This document shows positions 8,924 to 17,237 of a stretch of 42,937 nucleotides of DNA, piece after piece. The notes below the pieces were generated by a model. It was given only the letters and a program-made list of their open reading frames with translations. It was not told where the DNA came from and did not search any database. The stretch lies in assembly GCA_049510055.1 (NCBI GenBank), contig JBEKZI010000008.1, forward strand, positions 1-42,937, in the 5' to 3' direction. The position numbers and the translations under genes are program-made. Source of the DNA: JALHTV01 sp049510055 (GTDB lineage: Bacteria > Planctomycetota > Phycisphaerae > SM23-33). Positions within the stretch are counted from its first letter, which is position 1, and every line of letters begins with the position of its first letter.

Positions 8924-9366
8924 TTATGGATAGCTCCCCAGCCCTCGCTGGACCGCCTGCGGGTGGCAGGCCAAGTTCCACAGACTCACAACCCCTTCAT
9001 TGTATCCGATGCTAACAGACGCGTCCCTATCCAAAACCTCTGCCGACTCGCAAGTCACGGCCACATAAGGTGTTGCAGTATGTCTCGTAACGGCCTGCAG
9101 GCAGGTTTGGTGCCGCTCAAGGCCGATGCTGGGCAGCCGCTCAACCGCCCCGGCTGTGTCGATGAGTTGGAGGTGGGTGTAGGTGTTCATCGTCAGACGG
9201 ATGTCGCTGTGACGCATCAGCTCTTGCGCCATTCGCGGCACCACGCCGGCCTTGCTGAGCAGCGTGGCGAAGGTATGCCGAAGGCTATGGACGTCGACCG
9301 TCTTGCCATCGGCGGAATGACCGACCCGACGCTGGAACAGGTGCGTATAATAATCGTATAATAATT
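8924..9366 (-). pseudogene. Tyrosine recombinase (phage-type integrase) C-terminal remnant
   Basis: The minus strand encodes the C-terminal catalytic part of a tyrosine recombinase: VDVHSLRHTFATLLSKAGV (the HxxR box), then AQELMRHSDIRLTMNTYTHL, containing the second histidine region and the tyrosine nucleophile (NTYTH). The frame opens just after an in-frame TAA near 9370 and nothing resembling the N-terminal core-binding domain or first catalytic Arg precedes it, so the gene is 5'-truncated. It ends at a stop at 8924. It is probably the leftover of an integrative element, together with the tRNA-like fragment at 5049-5096. Confidence 0.8.
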
Positions 9367-9451
9367 AATAGAGCTCACCAGAAGCGGCCATGACCGTCGG
9401 CACGCAACCTTCTGCCGATCATCATCCGCCAGACAAGAGACGAGGCGGTCT

Positions 9452-11911
9452 GTGATTAAGCGAAAGAAGGCAAAGAAGTCCGGAAGCGTTCGGCGTTTCT
9501 ACTGGTGGGGATGGTTCAGGCGAGAGGCGTCTCCAGCGACATCGCACGAGGTCACGGGCTGTCTGATCGAAAGCCTAGAACCGCGTGTGCTGCTGTCGCA
9601 CGCGCTGATGGCCACCCCGGATTTCGTGCTCTACAACAGCGGGATGGCCACCGCGGCCGACACGGCCAGCCCCATCGGCCTGACGCCTTCGATCATCCGC
9701 CACGCTTACGGGATCGATGCCGTCAAGCTGGGCTCGGTCGTCGGCGACGGGACAGGCCAGACCATTGCGATCGTCGACGCCTATAATGATCCCAACATTG
9801 TCGCCGATCTGCACGCCTTCGATCTCCAGTTCGGCTTGCCCGATCCTACCCTTACCCGGATCAGCCAGACTGGGTCAACGTCTCTGCCGAGAACCGATCC
9901 CTCTGGCAAGGGCGACTCCTGGGCTCTGGAAATATCCCTGGACGCGGAATGGGCACACGTGGTGGCCCCCCAGGCCAATATCGTGTTGGTGGAGGCCAAC
10001 TCCGCCTCGCTCAACGACCTGATGACCGCGGTGAACACGGCGCGGAGGCGGGCCGGCGTCTCGGTGGTCTCGATGAGCTGGGGGGGCAGTGAGTCTTCTT
10101 CTGAGCTCTCGACCTATAATTCCTACTTCACTACGCCCTCGGGCCACATACCGGTGACGTTCGTGGCCTCCAGCGGCGACAGCGGCGCCTACGACTCGAC
10201 AACCGGCGCAGTGGCGGCGGACTACCCAGCCGTGTCGGCCAACGTGCTGGCCGTCGGGGGGACGTTTCTCAGTACCGACGCCGCCGGCAACTACATCTCC
10301 GAGAGCGGCTGGGGCAACTATTGGCTGAGTAGTTACTATGGCGGCAGCGGGGGGGGCATCAGCACCGTTGTTCGCCAGCCCAGCTATCAGAGCGGCGTGG
10401 TCACCCAGAGCAGCGCCTACCGCACGGTGCCGGACGTGGCCTTCGACGCCGATCCCAACAGCGGCGTGGCCGTCTACGATTCATGGGACTTCGGCAGTTC
10501 CGCGCCCTGGGCTCAACTGGGCGGCACGAGCGTAGCCGCGCCGTCGTGGGCCGGTGTGATCGCTATCGCCGACCAGGGGCGCGTACTCCAGGGCCTCTCG
10601 ACCCTGGATGGCCCCAGCATGACCCTTCCCAAGATCTATTCGCTGCCCAGCCGGGACTTCCACGATATTACCACCGGCAACAATGGTTACCCCGCTACCG
10701 TTGGGTATGACCTGGTCACCGGGCGCGGTACGCCGATCGTCAACCTGTTGGTGTCCGATCTGGCGGGCTTTGCTCCGGCTGCGCAGGCGCCCGCTCCGAC
10801 CATCGGATCACTCGTGGTCAACCCTTCGTCGGTGACGGCCGGTGCGTCGGTCACCCTGACGGCCAGCAATGTGCAGGACACCTCCGCCACGATCAGTTCC
10901 GTCCGCTTCTATCTGGACACCAACGGGATCGCCGGCTTGCAGATCGGCTCCGATACGCTGGTGGGCAAAGGGACCCAGAACGGCAGCACCTGGTCCCTGT
11001 CGATTTCCACCAGCGGATTGGCCATCGGGAGCCACACCTACTATGCCGTCGCCACCGATAGTGCTAATGTCGCCAGCGATGCCGTTGGCACCAACCTGAA
11101 CGTGACCCCCGCGGCACCAGGCAATGACAACTTCGCGAGCGGTACCGTCATCTCAGGAACGTCGCTCACGGTCACCGGGACCAATATCGGGGCGACCAAG
11201 GAAGCCGGCGAGCCGGCCATTGCGAGCAACGCGGGGGGCAGGTCGGTCTGGTACACCTGGACCGCGCCAGCCAACGGGAAGGTGACGCTGAACACCCATG
11301 GCAGCAATTTCGACACGCTGCTGGGCGTCTACACCGGCAATTCGGTCTCCAGCACCACCCTGGTCGCCAGCAATGACGACGACCCTGCCGCTCGCTATTC
11401 CGCCAATCCTTACACCAGCGCCGTGACATTCAACGCGGTGGCCGGTGTGACCTACCACATCGCGGTCGACGGCTACAGCGCAGCCTCGGGCAACATTGTA
11501 CTGAACCTGGTCGAGACGCCCGCACCCGCCAATAACAAGTTCGCCCACGCCGTCGCGCTTCAAGGCCGGCCCGTGATGTGGACGGGCACCAACGCTACCG
11601 CCACCCGTGAGGTGGGCGAGCCCTACGTCGCCGGCAACGTCGGGGGGGCCTCGGTGTGGCTGACCTGGACGGCTCCAACTTTCGGGGCGGTGACCATCAA
11701 CACGCACGGCAGCAATTTCGACACGCTGCTGGGCGTCTACACCGGCAATTCGGTCTCCGGTACCACCCTGGTCGCCAGCAATGACGACGACCCTGCCGGC
11801 AGAACCCTTACCAGCGCGGTGGCCTTCAATGCGGTGGCAGGAGTGACCTATCATATTGCGGTCGACGGCTACAACGGGGCCACCGGCACTATCGTGCTGA
11901 ACATCGTTTGA
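9452..11911 (+). CDS. Secreted sedolisin/kumamolisin-like serine-carboxyl peptidase (S53) with two C-terminal repeats
   Basis: The 819-residue protein has a GTG start and a basic, tryptophan-rich N-terminus followed by SLEPRVLLS (about 43-51), the planctomycete motif of secreted or surface proteins. The protease domain runs to about residue 430 and shows the S53 signature: Glu160 and Asp164 in SWALEISLDAEW, the oxyanion Asp243 in SSGDSGAY, and Ser360 in GGTSVAAPSWAG, followed by GYDLVTGRGTP, the usual calcium-site region. No long inhibitory pro-domain is present, unlike secreted fungal sedolisins. After a linker come two ~125-residue repeats (about 555-690 and 695-819) sharing HGSNFDTLLGVYTGNSVS and ASNDDDPA, resembling PPC-type beta-sandwich domains that help secretion or substrate binding. 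It likely degrades extracellular proteins at low pH. Confidence 0.88.
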   Translation: MIKRKKAKKSGSVRRFYWWGWFRREASPATSHEVTGCLIESLEPRVLLSHALMATPDFVLYNSGMATAADTASPIGLTPSIIRHAYGIDAVKLGSVVGDGTGQTIAIVDAYNDPNIVADLHAFDLQFGLPDPTLTRISQTGSTSLPRTDPSGKGDSWALEISLDAEWAHVVAPQANIVLVEANSASLNDLMTAVNTARRRAGVSVVSMSWGGSESSSELSTYNSYFTTPSGHIPVTFVASSGDSGAYDSTTGAVAADYPAVSANVLAVGGTFLSTDAAGNYISESGWGNYWLSSYYGGSGGGISTVVRQPSYQSGVVTQSSAYRTVPDVAFDADPNSGVAVYDSWDFGSSAPWAQLGGTSVAAPSWAGVIAIADQGRVLQGLSTLDGPSMTLPKIYSLPSRDFHDITTGNNGYPATVGYDLVTGRGTPIVNLLVSDLAGFAPAAQAPAPTIGSLVVNPSSVTAGASVTLTASNVQDTSATISSVRFYLDTNGIAGLQIGSDTLVGKGTQNGSTWSLSISTSGLAIGSHTYYAVATDSANVASDAVGTNLNVTPAAPGNDNFASGTVISGTSLTVTGTNIGATKEAGEPAIASNAGGRSVWYTWTAPANGKVTLNTHGSNFDTLLGVYTGNSVSSTTLVASNDDDPAARYSANPYTSAVTFNAVAGVTYHIAVDGYSAASGNIVLNLVETPAPANNKFAHAVALQGRPVMWTGTNATATREVGEPYVAGNVGGASVWLTWTAPTFGAVTINTHGSNFDTLLGVYTGNSVSGTTLVASNDDDPAGRTLTSAVAFNAVAGVTYHIAVDGYNGATGTIVLNIV
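11281..11810 (+). repeat. near-identical internal coding repeat of the sedolisin gene
   Basis: Stretches around 11290-11400 and 11700-11800 are almost identical at the DNA level, including CGGCAGCAATTTCGACACGC-type sequence and CAGCAATGACGACGACCCTG. They encode the shared parts of the two C-terminal domains. The DNA-level identity suggests recent duplication or gene conversion. Confidence 0.75.
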
Positions 11912-12028
11912 ATTTCGACTGATGCGAGAATGGCCTTGGGCAACGGATGCCTTGAGGAGCAGGATCTGTTTCTTCCAGAGCCGCGAGTCCCTGGCCGCCA
12001 GGCTGGTGGCCGCAGAAAGCCAACTGGA

Positions 12029-12177
12029 CATGTCGCTCAATTGGAGACGGCTAATGGGGGAGGGCAGTACCGGCCGGTTTAGGCGCTTCCGGCAGGGGTT
12101 CTGACGCCCTTGTCACCGATTCCGGCACCGGGCAACCGCACCGTTCGTGCCCGTGGCGACCTGCGGGCTGGTTTCGT
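12029..12177 (+). repeat. dispersed repeat, copy 3 (full length)
   Basis: This copy joins both halves seen separately at 4890-4993 and 5248-5368: ATGTCGCTCAATTGGAGACG at the left and CCGTTCGTGCCCGTGGCGAC followed by GTTTCGT at the right. Its right part overlaps the larE 3' end (12113 onward), so the last ~20 residues of LarE are encoded by repeat sequence. Confidence 0.75.
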
Positions 12178-13027
12178 GCTGCACGAGGCCGATGCGTGGC
12201 AGCAGTTCGTTCATCGACCCGCTTCGCAGTCCCCCAAGGTCCATCGAGACATATGTGAAGCCCAACGTTTTGAGGCGGCGAACAAGCTCGTCCCTGACAG
12301 CTAAGAGCCTGCTGAAATCTTCTGCCGGAACCTCGATACGGGCCACGGTATCATGGTCGCGCACGCGGCATGCCACGAAGCCCCAGTCGCGCAGGGCATT
12401 CTCGGCCTGTTCGACGCGAGCCAGCCGATCGGCCGTAATCGGCTGGCCGTAGGGAACGCGGCTGGCCAGACAGGCCATCGCGGGCTTGTCCCAGGTCGGC
12501 AGGCCCATTCGTCGCGAGAGCTCCCGCACGTCGGCCTTGGTTAGCCCGGCCTCCATGAGCGGGTTGCGGACGCCGAGTTCCCGACCGGCGGCAAGGCCGG
12601 GACGGACGTCACCGGCATCGTCAGCATTCGCGCCACTAATGATAGCGGAGAATCCCCTGCTGCGGGCCAGTTCCGCCAATCGGGTGAAGAGGTCATGCTT
12701 ACAGAAGTAGCAGCGGTTGGCCGGATTGGCGGCGTACTGCGGATCGTTAAGCTCTCCGGTGGGCACCTCGACCAGTTCTACGCCCAGCCGCCCGGCCAGC
12801 TCGCGCGCCGCGACCAGTTCACGCTGCGGCAGACTGGGCGAGACGCCCACGGCCGCCAAGACGTTGGTTGGCCCAAGCGTCCTGGCGGCCAGGGCGAGCA
12901 GGCAGGAGCTATCGGCCCCGCCGGAGAAGGCCACGATCAGACGATCCATGCCCCGCAGGGCTTTTGTGCACTTGGCCAGACTTGCGTCTGAGTCGTGACC
13001 TTCACCGTTTGGAGCCGGCCCATCCAT
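12113..13027 (-). CDS. larE: LarE-type ATP-dependent sacrificial sulfur transferase
   Basis: The 304-residue protein starts after AGGAGCGGTC. It is a PP-loop pyrophosphatase with FSGGADSS (about 35-42) and matches LarE, which adenylates a pyridinium carboxylate and gives up the sulfur of one of its own cysteines during nickel-pincer cofactor synthesis. The sacrificial cysteine is present near residue 186 in MACLASRVPYG. NRCYFCKHDLF and ISGANADD are also typical. No larB or larC is visible, and the gene sits next to metY and cysK, so it may serve a broader sulfur-transfer role here. Its last ~20 residues (TSPQVATGTNGAVARCRNR) come from a dispersed repeat and are unlikely to be functional. Confidence 0.88.
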   Translation of the reverse strand: MDGPAPNGEGHDSDASLAKCTKALRGMDRLIVAFSGGADSSCLLALAARTLGPTNVLAAVGVSPSLPQRELVAARELAGRLGVELVEVPTGELNDPQYAANPANRCYFCKHDLFTRLAELARSRGFSAIISGANADDAGDVRPGLAAGRELGVRNPLMEAGLTKADVRELSRRMGLPTWDKPAMACLASRVPYGQPITADRLARVEQAENALRDWGFVACRVRDHDTVARIEVPAEDFSRLLAVRDELVRRLKTLGFTYVSMDLGGLRSGSMNELLPRIGLVQHETSPQVATGTNGAVARCRNR

Positions 13028-13035
13028 GACCGCTC

Positions 13036-14340
13036 CTATGCTTGCGAGGCCTTCAGGGCCTGGTCCAGGTCGGCAATGATGTCCTGGACATCTTCGATGC
13101 CGATGGACAGGCGCACAAACTCCGGCGTCACGCCCGTGGCTACTTGTTCCTCCGGCGTCAGTTGCGAGTGCGTTGTCGAGGCCGGGTGGATGACCAGCGT
13201 CTTGGCGTCGCCGATGTTGGCCAGGTGGCTGGCCAGCTTGACGTTGTTGATGAACTTCACGCCGGCCTTCGCGCCACCACGGATGCCGAAGCCCACGATC
13301 GCGCCTTGCCCGTTAGGCAGGTACCTCTTGGCATTGGCGTAATGCGTGTGATCCGGCAGGCCGGGGTAGTTGACCCACTCGACGGCCGGGTGGGTCTGTA
13401 GCCACTTGGCCACCGCCAGGGCGTTCTCGCAGTGCCGCGGGAGGCGCAGGTGGATTGTCTCGATGCCCAGCAGGAACAAAAACGCCGCGAAGGGACTCAA
13501 GCATCCGCCGGTATCCCGCAGCCAGTGCGTGCGGATGTGGATGATGTACGCGATGTTCCCGATGGGTTTCAGCGCCTCGGTGAAGATGATGCCGTGGTAG
13601 GCCGGGTCGGGCTCGGTGAACTCCGGCCACTTCTTGGGGTTCTCGGCCCAGGGGAACGTGCCGCCATCCACGATCGCCCCGCCGATGTGCACGCCGTGGC
13701 CGCCGATGAACTTGGTGGTCGAGTACACCACGATGTCCACGCCGTGCTCGATGGGGCGAAGCAGCGGCGGCGGCGTGACCGTGTTGTCCACGATCACCGG
13801 CAGGCCATGCTTGTGGGCCACGTCGGTGAGCTTGCGGAAGTCCGGCACGTCGTTCTTGGGGTTGCCCAGGCTCTCCAGGTACACCGCCCGGGTGTTCTTG
13901 TCGACCAGCTTGGCGATCTGTTCCGGGTGGTCGGGGTCGAAGAACCGCACCTCGATGCCCAGCTTCTTGAAGGTCTGCGTGAACAGCGTCCAGGTGCCTC
14001 CGTAGAGGTTGGTCGAGGAGATGAAGTTCTGGCCGCTGTGCGTGATGGTGAGAATGGCGGCCGTGATGGCCGCCTGCCCGGAGGCAAATGCTAGGCCGGC
14101 CGCCCCGCCGTCCAACGCCGCCAGACGCTTCTCCAGCACATCGTTGGTGGGGTTCATCAGCCGGCTGTAGATGTTGCCGAATTCCTTCAGCGCGAACAGG
14201 TTTGCGGCGTGGTCCGTGTTCTTGAACACGTAGGACGACGTCGCGTAGATCGGCACCGCGCAGGCCGTCGTGGTGGGGTCAGGTTGCTGTCCTGCATGCA
14301 GGGCCAGCGTTCCTAAACGATAGTGGGTTGCAGTGGTCAT
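13036..14340 (-). CDS. metY: O-acetylhomoserine sulfhydrylase (PLP-dependent)
   Basis: The 434-residue protein has AAAGGA 8 nt upstream. It belongs to the Cys/Met-metabolism PLP family: YSRLMNPTND near the start, ASGQAAI, VIVDNTVTPP, and the PLP lysine in VVYSTTKFIGGHG. The length and the GGHG-plus-insert pattern fit O-acetylhomoserine (thiol)-lyase, which makes homocysteine from O-acetylhomoserine and sulfide, rather than the shorter cystathionine gamma-synthases. It is separated from larE by 8 nt and lies downstream of cysK, so it is likely part of one sulfur-assimilation operon under the Rrf2 regulator. Confidence 0.92.
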   Translation of the reverse strand: MTTATHYRLGTLALHAGQQPDPTTTACAVPIYATSSYVFKNTDHAANLFALKEFGNIYSRLMNPTNDVLEKRLAALDGGAAGLAFASGQAAITAAILTITHSGQNFISSTNLYGGTWTLFTQTFKKLGIEVRFFDPDHPEQIAKLVDKNTRAVYLESLGNPKNDVPDFRKLTDVAHKHGLPVIVDNTVTPPPLLRPIEHGVDIVVYSTTKFIGGHGVHIGGAIVDGGTFPWAENPKKWPEFTEPDPAYHGIIFTEALKPIGNIAYIIHIRTHWLRDTGGCLSPFAAFLFLLGIETIHLRLPRHCENALAVAKWLQTHPAVEWVNYPGLPDHTHYANAKRYLPNGQGAIVGFGIRGGAKAGVKFINNVKLASHLANIGDAKTLVIHPASTTHSQLTPEEQVATGVTPEFVRLSIGIEDVQDIIADLDQALKASQA

Positions 14341-14651
14341 TTCAGCGTTCCTTTCATGGTACAGCAGTCAGTGGGACTACGGGACGCCGACAGGCGGGTG
14401 ACTTCCACCACGGAAATCGAACTTGCCCTAGTGTCGGGCCGCATCGGTCCCTTTTCGGCCGTCGCGACGTGTCGGTCGCGATGGCCACGGGCTGGCTTTG
14501 GCACCTTGTCCCTCGACTGGCTCAGGGCAGGTTGTCGTGCGGTCGTCGGGCCAGTACCCTCGCGCACTCTTGATGTTTGCAGCGAACCGATTCGACTTGT
14601 GCAGCTTTTGTCTCTGGGGTCGTCGATCACTCTCCTTTCTTCCCGTCACCG
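14341..14651. other. 310-bp gap between metY and cysK with one REP-like motif
   Basis: No gene is visible here. Around 14506-14528 the sequence CCCTCGACTGGCTCAGGGCA resembles the widespread bacterial repeat of the CCTTCGACAGGCTCAGG type. The gap is long for an operon, so metY may have its own promoter or the repeat may have inserted between the genes. Confidence 0.5.
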
Positions 14652-15602
14652 TCACGCCGTCAGGTCGGCGAACAGCGGCGATGACAAGTACCGTTCGCCG
14701 AAGCTGGGGACGATCACCACGATCACCTTGTCTTTATTCTCGGGCCTGGCGGCCACGATGGCCGCCGCACGCAGCGCCGCCCCGCTGGAGATGCCCACGA
14801 ACAAGCCCTCCTCCTTCGCCGCCCGGCGTGCCCAATCGATGGCCTCGTCCTGCTCGATCGGGATGACCTCGTCCACGACCTTGAGGTTCAGCACCTTTGG
14901 CACAAAGCCCGCGCCAATGCCCTGAATCTTGTGCGGGCCGGGTTTTGGGGCCTGGCCGGCAAGCGCCTGGGTGAGCACGGGGCTTTGAGCCGGCTCGACC
15001 GCAATGGCCTTGAACGACGGCCGGCGAGCCTTGATGACTTCCGAGACGCCCGTGATCGTCCCGCCCGTGCCCACGCCGCTGACCAGGATGTCCACCTTGC
15101 CGTCGGTGTCGAACCAGATTTCCTCAGCCGTGGTGCGGCGGTGAATCTCCGGGTTGGCGGGGTTCTCGAATTGTTGGGGCACAAACACATTCTTGTCGGC
15201 CCCGGCGATCTCCAACGCCCTGTTCACCGCGCCGGTCATTCCTTGCGCCGCCGGCGTCAGCACCAGTTCGGCCCCTAGCGCCTTGAGCACCTTGCGCCGC
15301 TCCAGGCTCATGGACTCCGGCATCGTCAGCAGCAGCCGATAGCCGCGGGTAGCGGCTACAAACGCCAGCGAGATCCCTGTGTTCCCGCTGGTCGGCTCGA
15401 CGATTAATGTTCGGTCGGTGATCTTGCCACTCTTCTCAGCCGTATTGATCATCGCCACGCCGATGCGGTCCTTCACGCTCGCCAGCGGGTTGTGGCTCTC
15501 CAGCTTGGCGAGCACCGCCGCGCCCCGGCCCGCCAGCTTGCGGACGCGGACCAGCGGCGTGCGGCCGACCGTTTTCGTGATGTCTTGATATATGTTCGAC
15601 AC
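14652..15602 (-). CDS. cysK: Cysteine synthase A (O-acetylserine sulfhydrylase)
   Basis: The 316-residue protein has a GTG start and AGGAGACATCC just upstream. It is a fold-type II PLP enzyme: the PLP lysine is Lys44 in NPLASVKDRIG, the substrate loop is PTSGNTGISL, and GVGTGGTITG is the phosphate-binding loop. It makes cysteine from O-acetylserine and sulfide. In some bacteria CysK also partners an Rrf2-family repressor (CymR) to sense cysteine status; the Rrf2 gene at 17274 makes that arrangement possible here, as inference. Confidence 0.95.
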   Translation of the reverse strand: MSNIYQDITKTVGRTPLVRVRKLAGRGAAVLAKLESHNPLASVKDRIGVAMINTAEKSGKITDRTLIVEPTSGNTGISLAFVAATRGYRLLLTMPESMSLERRKVLKALGAELVLTPAAQGMTGAVNRALEIAGADKNVFVPQQFENPANPEIHRRTTAEEIWFDTDGKVDILVSGVGTGGTITGVSEVIKARRPSFKAIAVEPAQSPVLTQALAGQAPKPGPHKIQGIGAGFVPKVLNLKVVDEVIPIEQDEAIDWARRAAKEEGLFVGISSGAALRAAAIVAARPENKDKVIVVIVPSFGERYLSSPLFADLTA

Positions 15603-15628
15603 GGATGTCTCCTAGTGCGGTGGCCTGG

Positions 15629-15724
15629 TCACAGAACGCTCGCGATGATCCACCAACTGATCGCCAGCGCCGCAATCGCGATAAACGCCATTTCCATAAG
15701 GGTCCAGATGATCTCGGCAGTCAT
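15629..15724 (-). CDS. 31-residue single-span membrane peptide in the cysteine operon
   Basis: An ATG at 15724 is preceded by AAGGAG with 8 nt spacing and encodes 31 residues: an acidic start (MTAEIIWTLMEM) and one hydrophobic helix ending SWWIIASVL. It lies between the DUF3034 gene (10 nt upstream) and cysK (26 nt downstream), so it is almost certainly co-transcribed. I do not recognise a family. The good ribosome binding site and tight packing make it a credible small membrane protein, perhaps an accessory of sulfate or sulfide handling. Confidence 0.65.
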   Translation of the reverse strand: MTAEIIWTLMEMAFIAIAALAISWWIIASVL

Positions 15725-15734
15725 GATGCGCTCC

Positions 15735-16844
15735 TTAGAACTCGTACTTGAACTGGAGCCACCATGCCCCGTCCTCGACGGTGTTGGCCATGTTCCCGAA
15801 ATCGCCCCAGCCGGCCACCAACGTCGCGTGCTTGTTGATGATCCAGCTGACGTCGATGGCCTGCCAGTTGTTCTCATCACCGACCAGGCCGGGGATCCTG
15901 TCGTACGGGTTGGCCTTGCCGCGGAACTCATAGGCCACCAGCAGCCAGTCCGTGGGCAGGTAGGCCACGCTGCCCTCGAACGTGGTGGAGCGGTGGTCGC
16001 TAAAGCCCAGGAAACCCAACTGCGCGGCCGAGCTGTTCCGCAGACCGGCGGTCAGGATCAGGGGCCGGTTGAGCGTGAAGATCTTGTCCACGAAGGTCTT
16101 GCTGGCCGTGAGCGTGAAGTCGACACCGTTGGCCTTCTCGTACCCGATGGAACTCAAGGCCCCACCGAGCTTATTGTTTATCGAGGAAATGCCGTCATTC
16201 ACCTTGAAGTGCACGCCGCCGGTCAGGGCGGGCAGCGGCAGGCCGAAGCTGTTTTCTTCCACCAGCAGGCCGCGGACATTGAAGTTGTGCAGCCAAACGG
16301 CGTCGTGGTCGATGTCCACGCCGGTTGCTCGACGGATATCATTGTCGAGCGTTCCCACGCCGAAGCGATCCAGGCCGTAGCCAAGCTCGATCCGGCCGAA
16401 GAGAGTCTCCGTGATCGTCAGGGCCTGAAGATTCTTGCGGCCCATGATGACGTTTGAGAAGGCGGCGGCCGGCAATCCAAACCAACTGCCCTTGGGGCCG
16501 GGATTGACCAGGTACGCCATGGGCGTGATGGCGCCACCGCCGTAGCCCTCAATCGTGTGGAAGGGCAGGGGAGGGCCTTTCTCGGCAGCGGCGGGGGGCT
16601 GACTCGGCGGGGTCTTGGCCGCGGCCGGCTCCTCCTTGGCGGCAGTTTCTTCAGCGGCGGCAAGCTGCTGGGCGGAGGCCAGCCAGTTGCTCTCCGTCGC
16701 GACATTCGCTTCAGCAGGCGGGGCGGTATAGGATTGCTTGCTAGCTAAACTGGCCAGATCAAACACCTCCGTAGCCTCGTCCTGCGCAACGACTACGGTT
16801 GCGAGCAAAAAGACGAACAAGATAGACAGAACATGAATTTTCAT
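15735..16844 (-). CDS. DUF3034-family outer-membrane-like protein
   Basis: The 369-residue protein starts at 16844 with a signal peptide (MKIHVLSILFVFLLATVVVA, cleavage after about residue 20). A longer in-frame start at 16943 would bury the signal and is less likely. After an Ala/Pro/Lys-rich linker, the part from about residue 90 starts FHTIEGYGGGAITPMAYL and continues with alternating beta-strand-like segments to a C-terminal aromatic residue (WWLQFKYEF), as in outer-membrane beta-barrels. This fits DUF3034 as I know the family. It is the first gene of the minus-strand sulfur operon, so a pore for a sulfur compound is a fair guess. Confidence 0.7.
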   Translation of the reverse strand: MKIHVLSILFVFLLATVVVAQDEATEVFDLASLASKQSYTAPPAEANVATESNWLASAQQLAAAEETAAKEEPAAAKTPPSQPPAAAEKGPPLPFHTIEGYGGGAITPMAYLVNPGPKGSWFGLPAAAFSNVIMGRKNLQALTITETLFGRIELGYGLDRFGVGTLDNDIRRATGVDIDHDAVWLHNFNVRGLLVEENSFGLPLPALTGGVHFKVNDGISSINNKLGGALSSIGYEKANGVDFTLTASKTFVDKIFTLNRPLILTAGLRNSSAAQLGFLGFSDHRSTTFEGSVAYLPTDWLLVAYEFRGKANPYDRIPGLVGDENNWQAIDVSWIINKHATLVAGWGDFGNMANTVEDGAWWLQFKYEF

Positions 16845-17052
16845 GGGGTGTATCCTTATCCTTGGGGCCAGGGAAGACTCGACGGTTGCAGGCCGGTCGA
16901 CACGCGCTACATTCGCCGGCTGCGACAGCGCATAGGCACCCAAGGGTTCCGGCGGAGCTTGAGGTGCTTCCGCCGAAGCTCGGCGAGAAAGGCCGCGGTC
17001 GCCAGGGGCGGCGCGGAGGCTGGAGTGATGGTGTTCGTAGTCATGTTTTTGT

Positions 17053-17118
17053 ATTATCCAACTAAGTCAATCGGAGCAGTGTATTATAATGTCAAAGAAT
17101 GTCAAGCGAATTTGTCAT
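17053..17118. promoter_or_regulatory. putative Rrf2 operator and direct repeats upstream of the sulfur operon
   Basis: This part of the AT-rich divergent region (16845-17273) holds CCAACTAAGTCAATCGG at 17058-17074, an imperfect palindrome whose mismatches are all transitions and which resembles Rrf2/IscR-type sites. On the minus strand it abuts GATAAT (17058-17053), a possible -10 hexamer. Three TGTCAA/TGTCAT units follow at 17090, 17100 and 17113. The arrangement suits repression of the DUF3034-cysK-metY operon by the divergent Rrf2 protein. No full -35/-10 pair with ideal spacing was found for the minus direction. Confidence 0.45.
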
Positions 17119-17208
17119 ATTTTATGTAAATTTCTACATAACCATTATCCACAATATATTAGGTGAAACATAATACGAAGATTCAATCAACTCATACTCC
17201 ATATCGAG

Positions 17209-17237
17209 TTGACCTTTGTAGCTTCAAATGGCATAAT
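17209..17237 (+). promoter_or_regulatory. putative sigma-70-type promoter of the Rrf2 gene
   Basis: TTGACC at 17209-17214 and CATAAT at 17232-17237 are separated by 17 bases. Each hexamer matches the consensus in five of six positions. The GTG start at 17274 lies about 30 nt downstream with GAGGAG in between. Confidence 0.6.

Noticed and set aside
11153..12040. Long minus-strand open frame (295 codons) opposite the sedolisin C-terminal domains
   Set aside because: It is the antisense shadow of the repeated, GC-rich sedolisin coding region, with no ribosome binding site and no family resemblance.
16907..17044. 45-codon minus-strand frame upstream of the DUF3034 gene, considered as a leader peptide
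   Set aside because: It has an ATG next to the putative operator but no ribosome binding site, only one cysteine and no obvious attenuator, so I do not call it.
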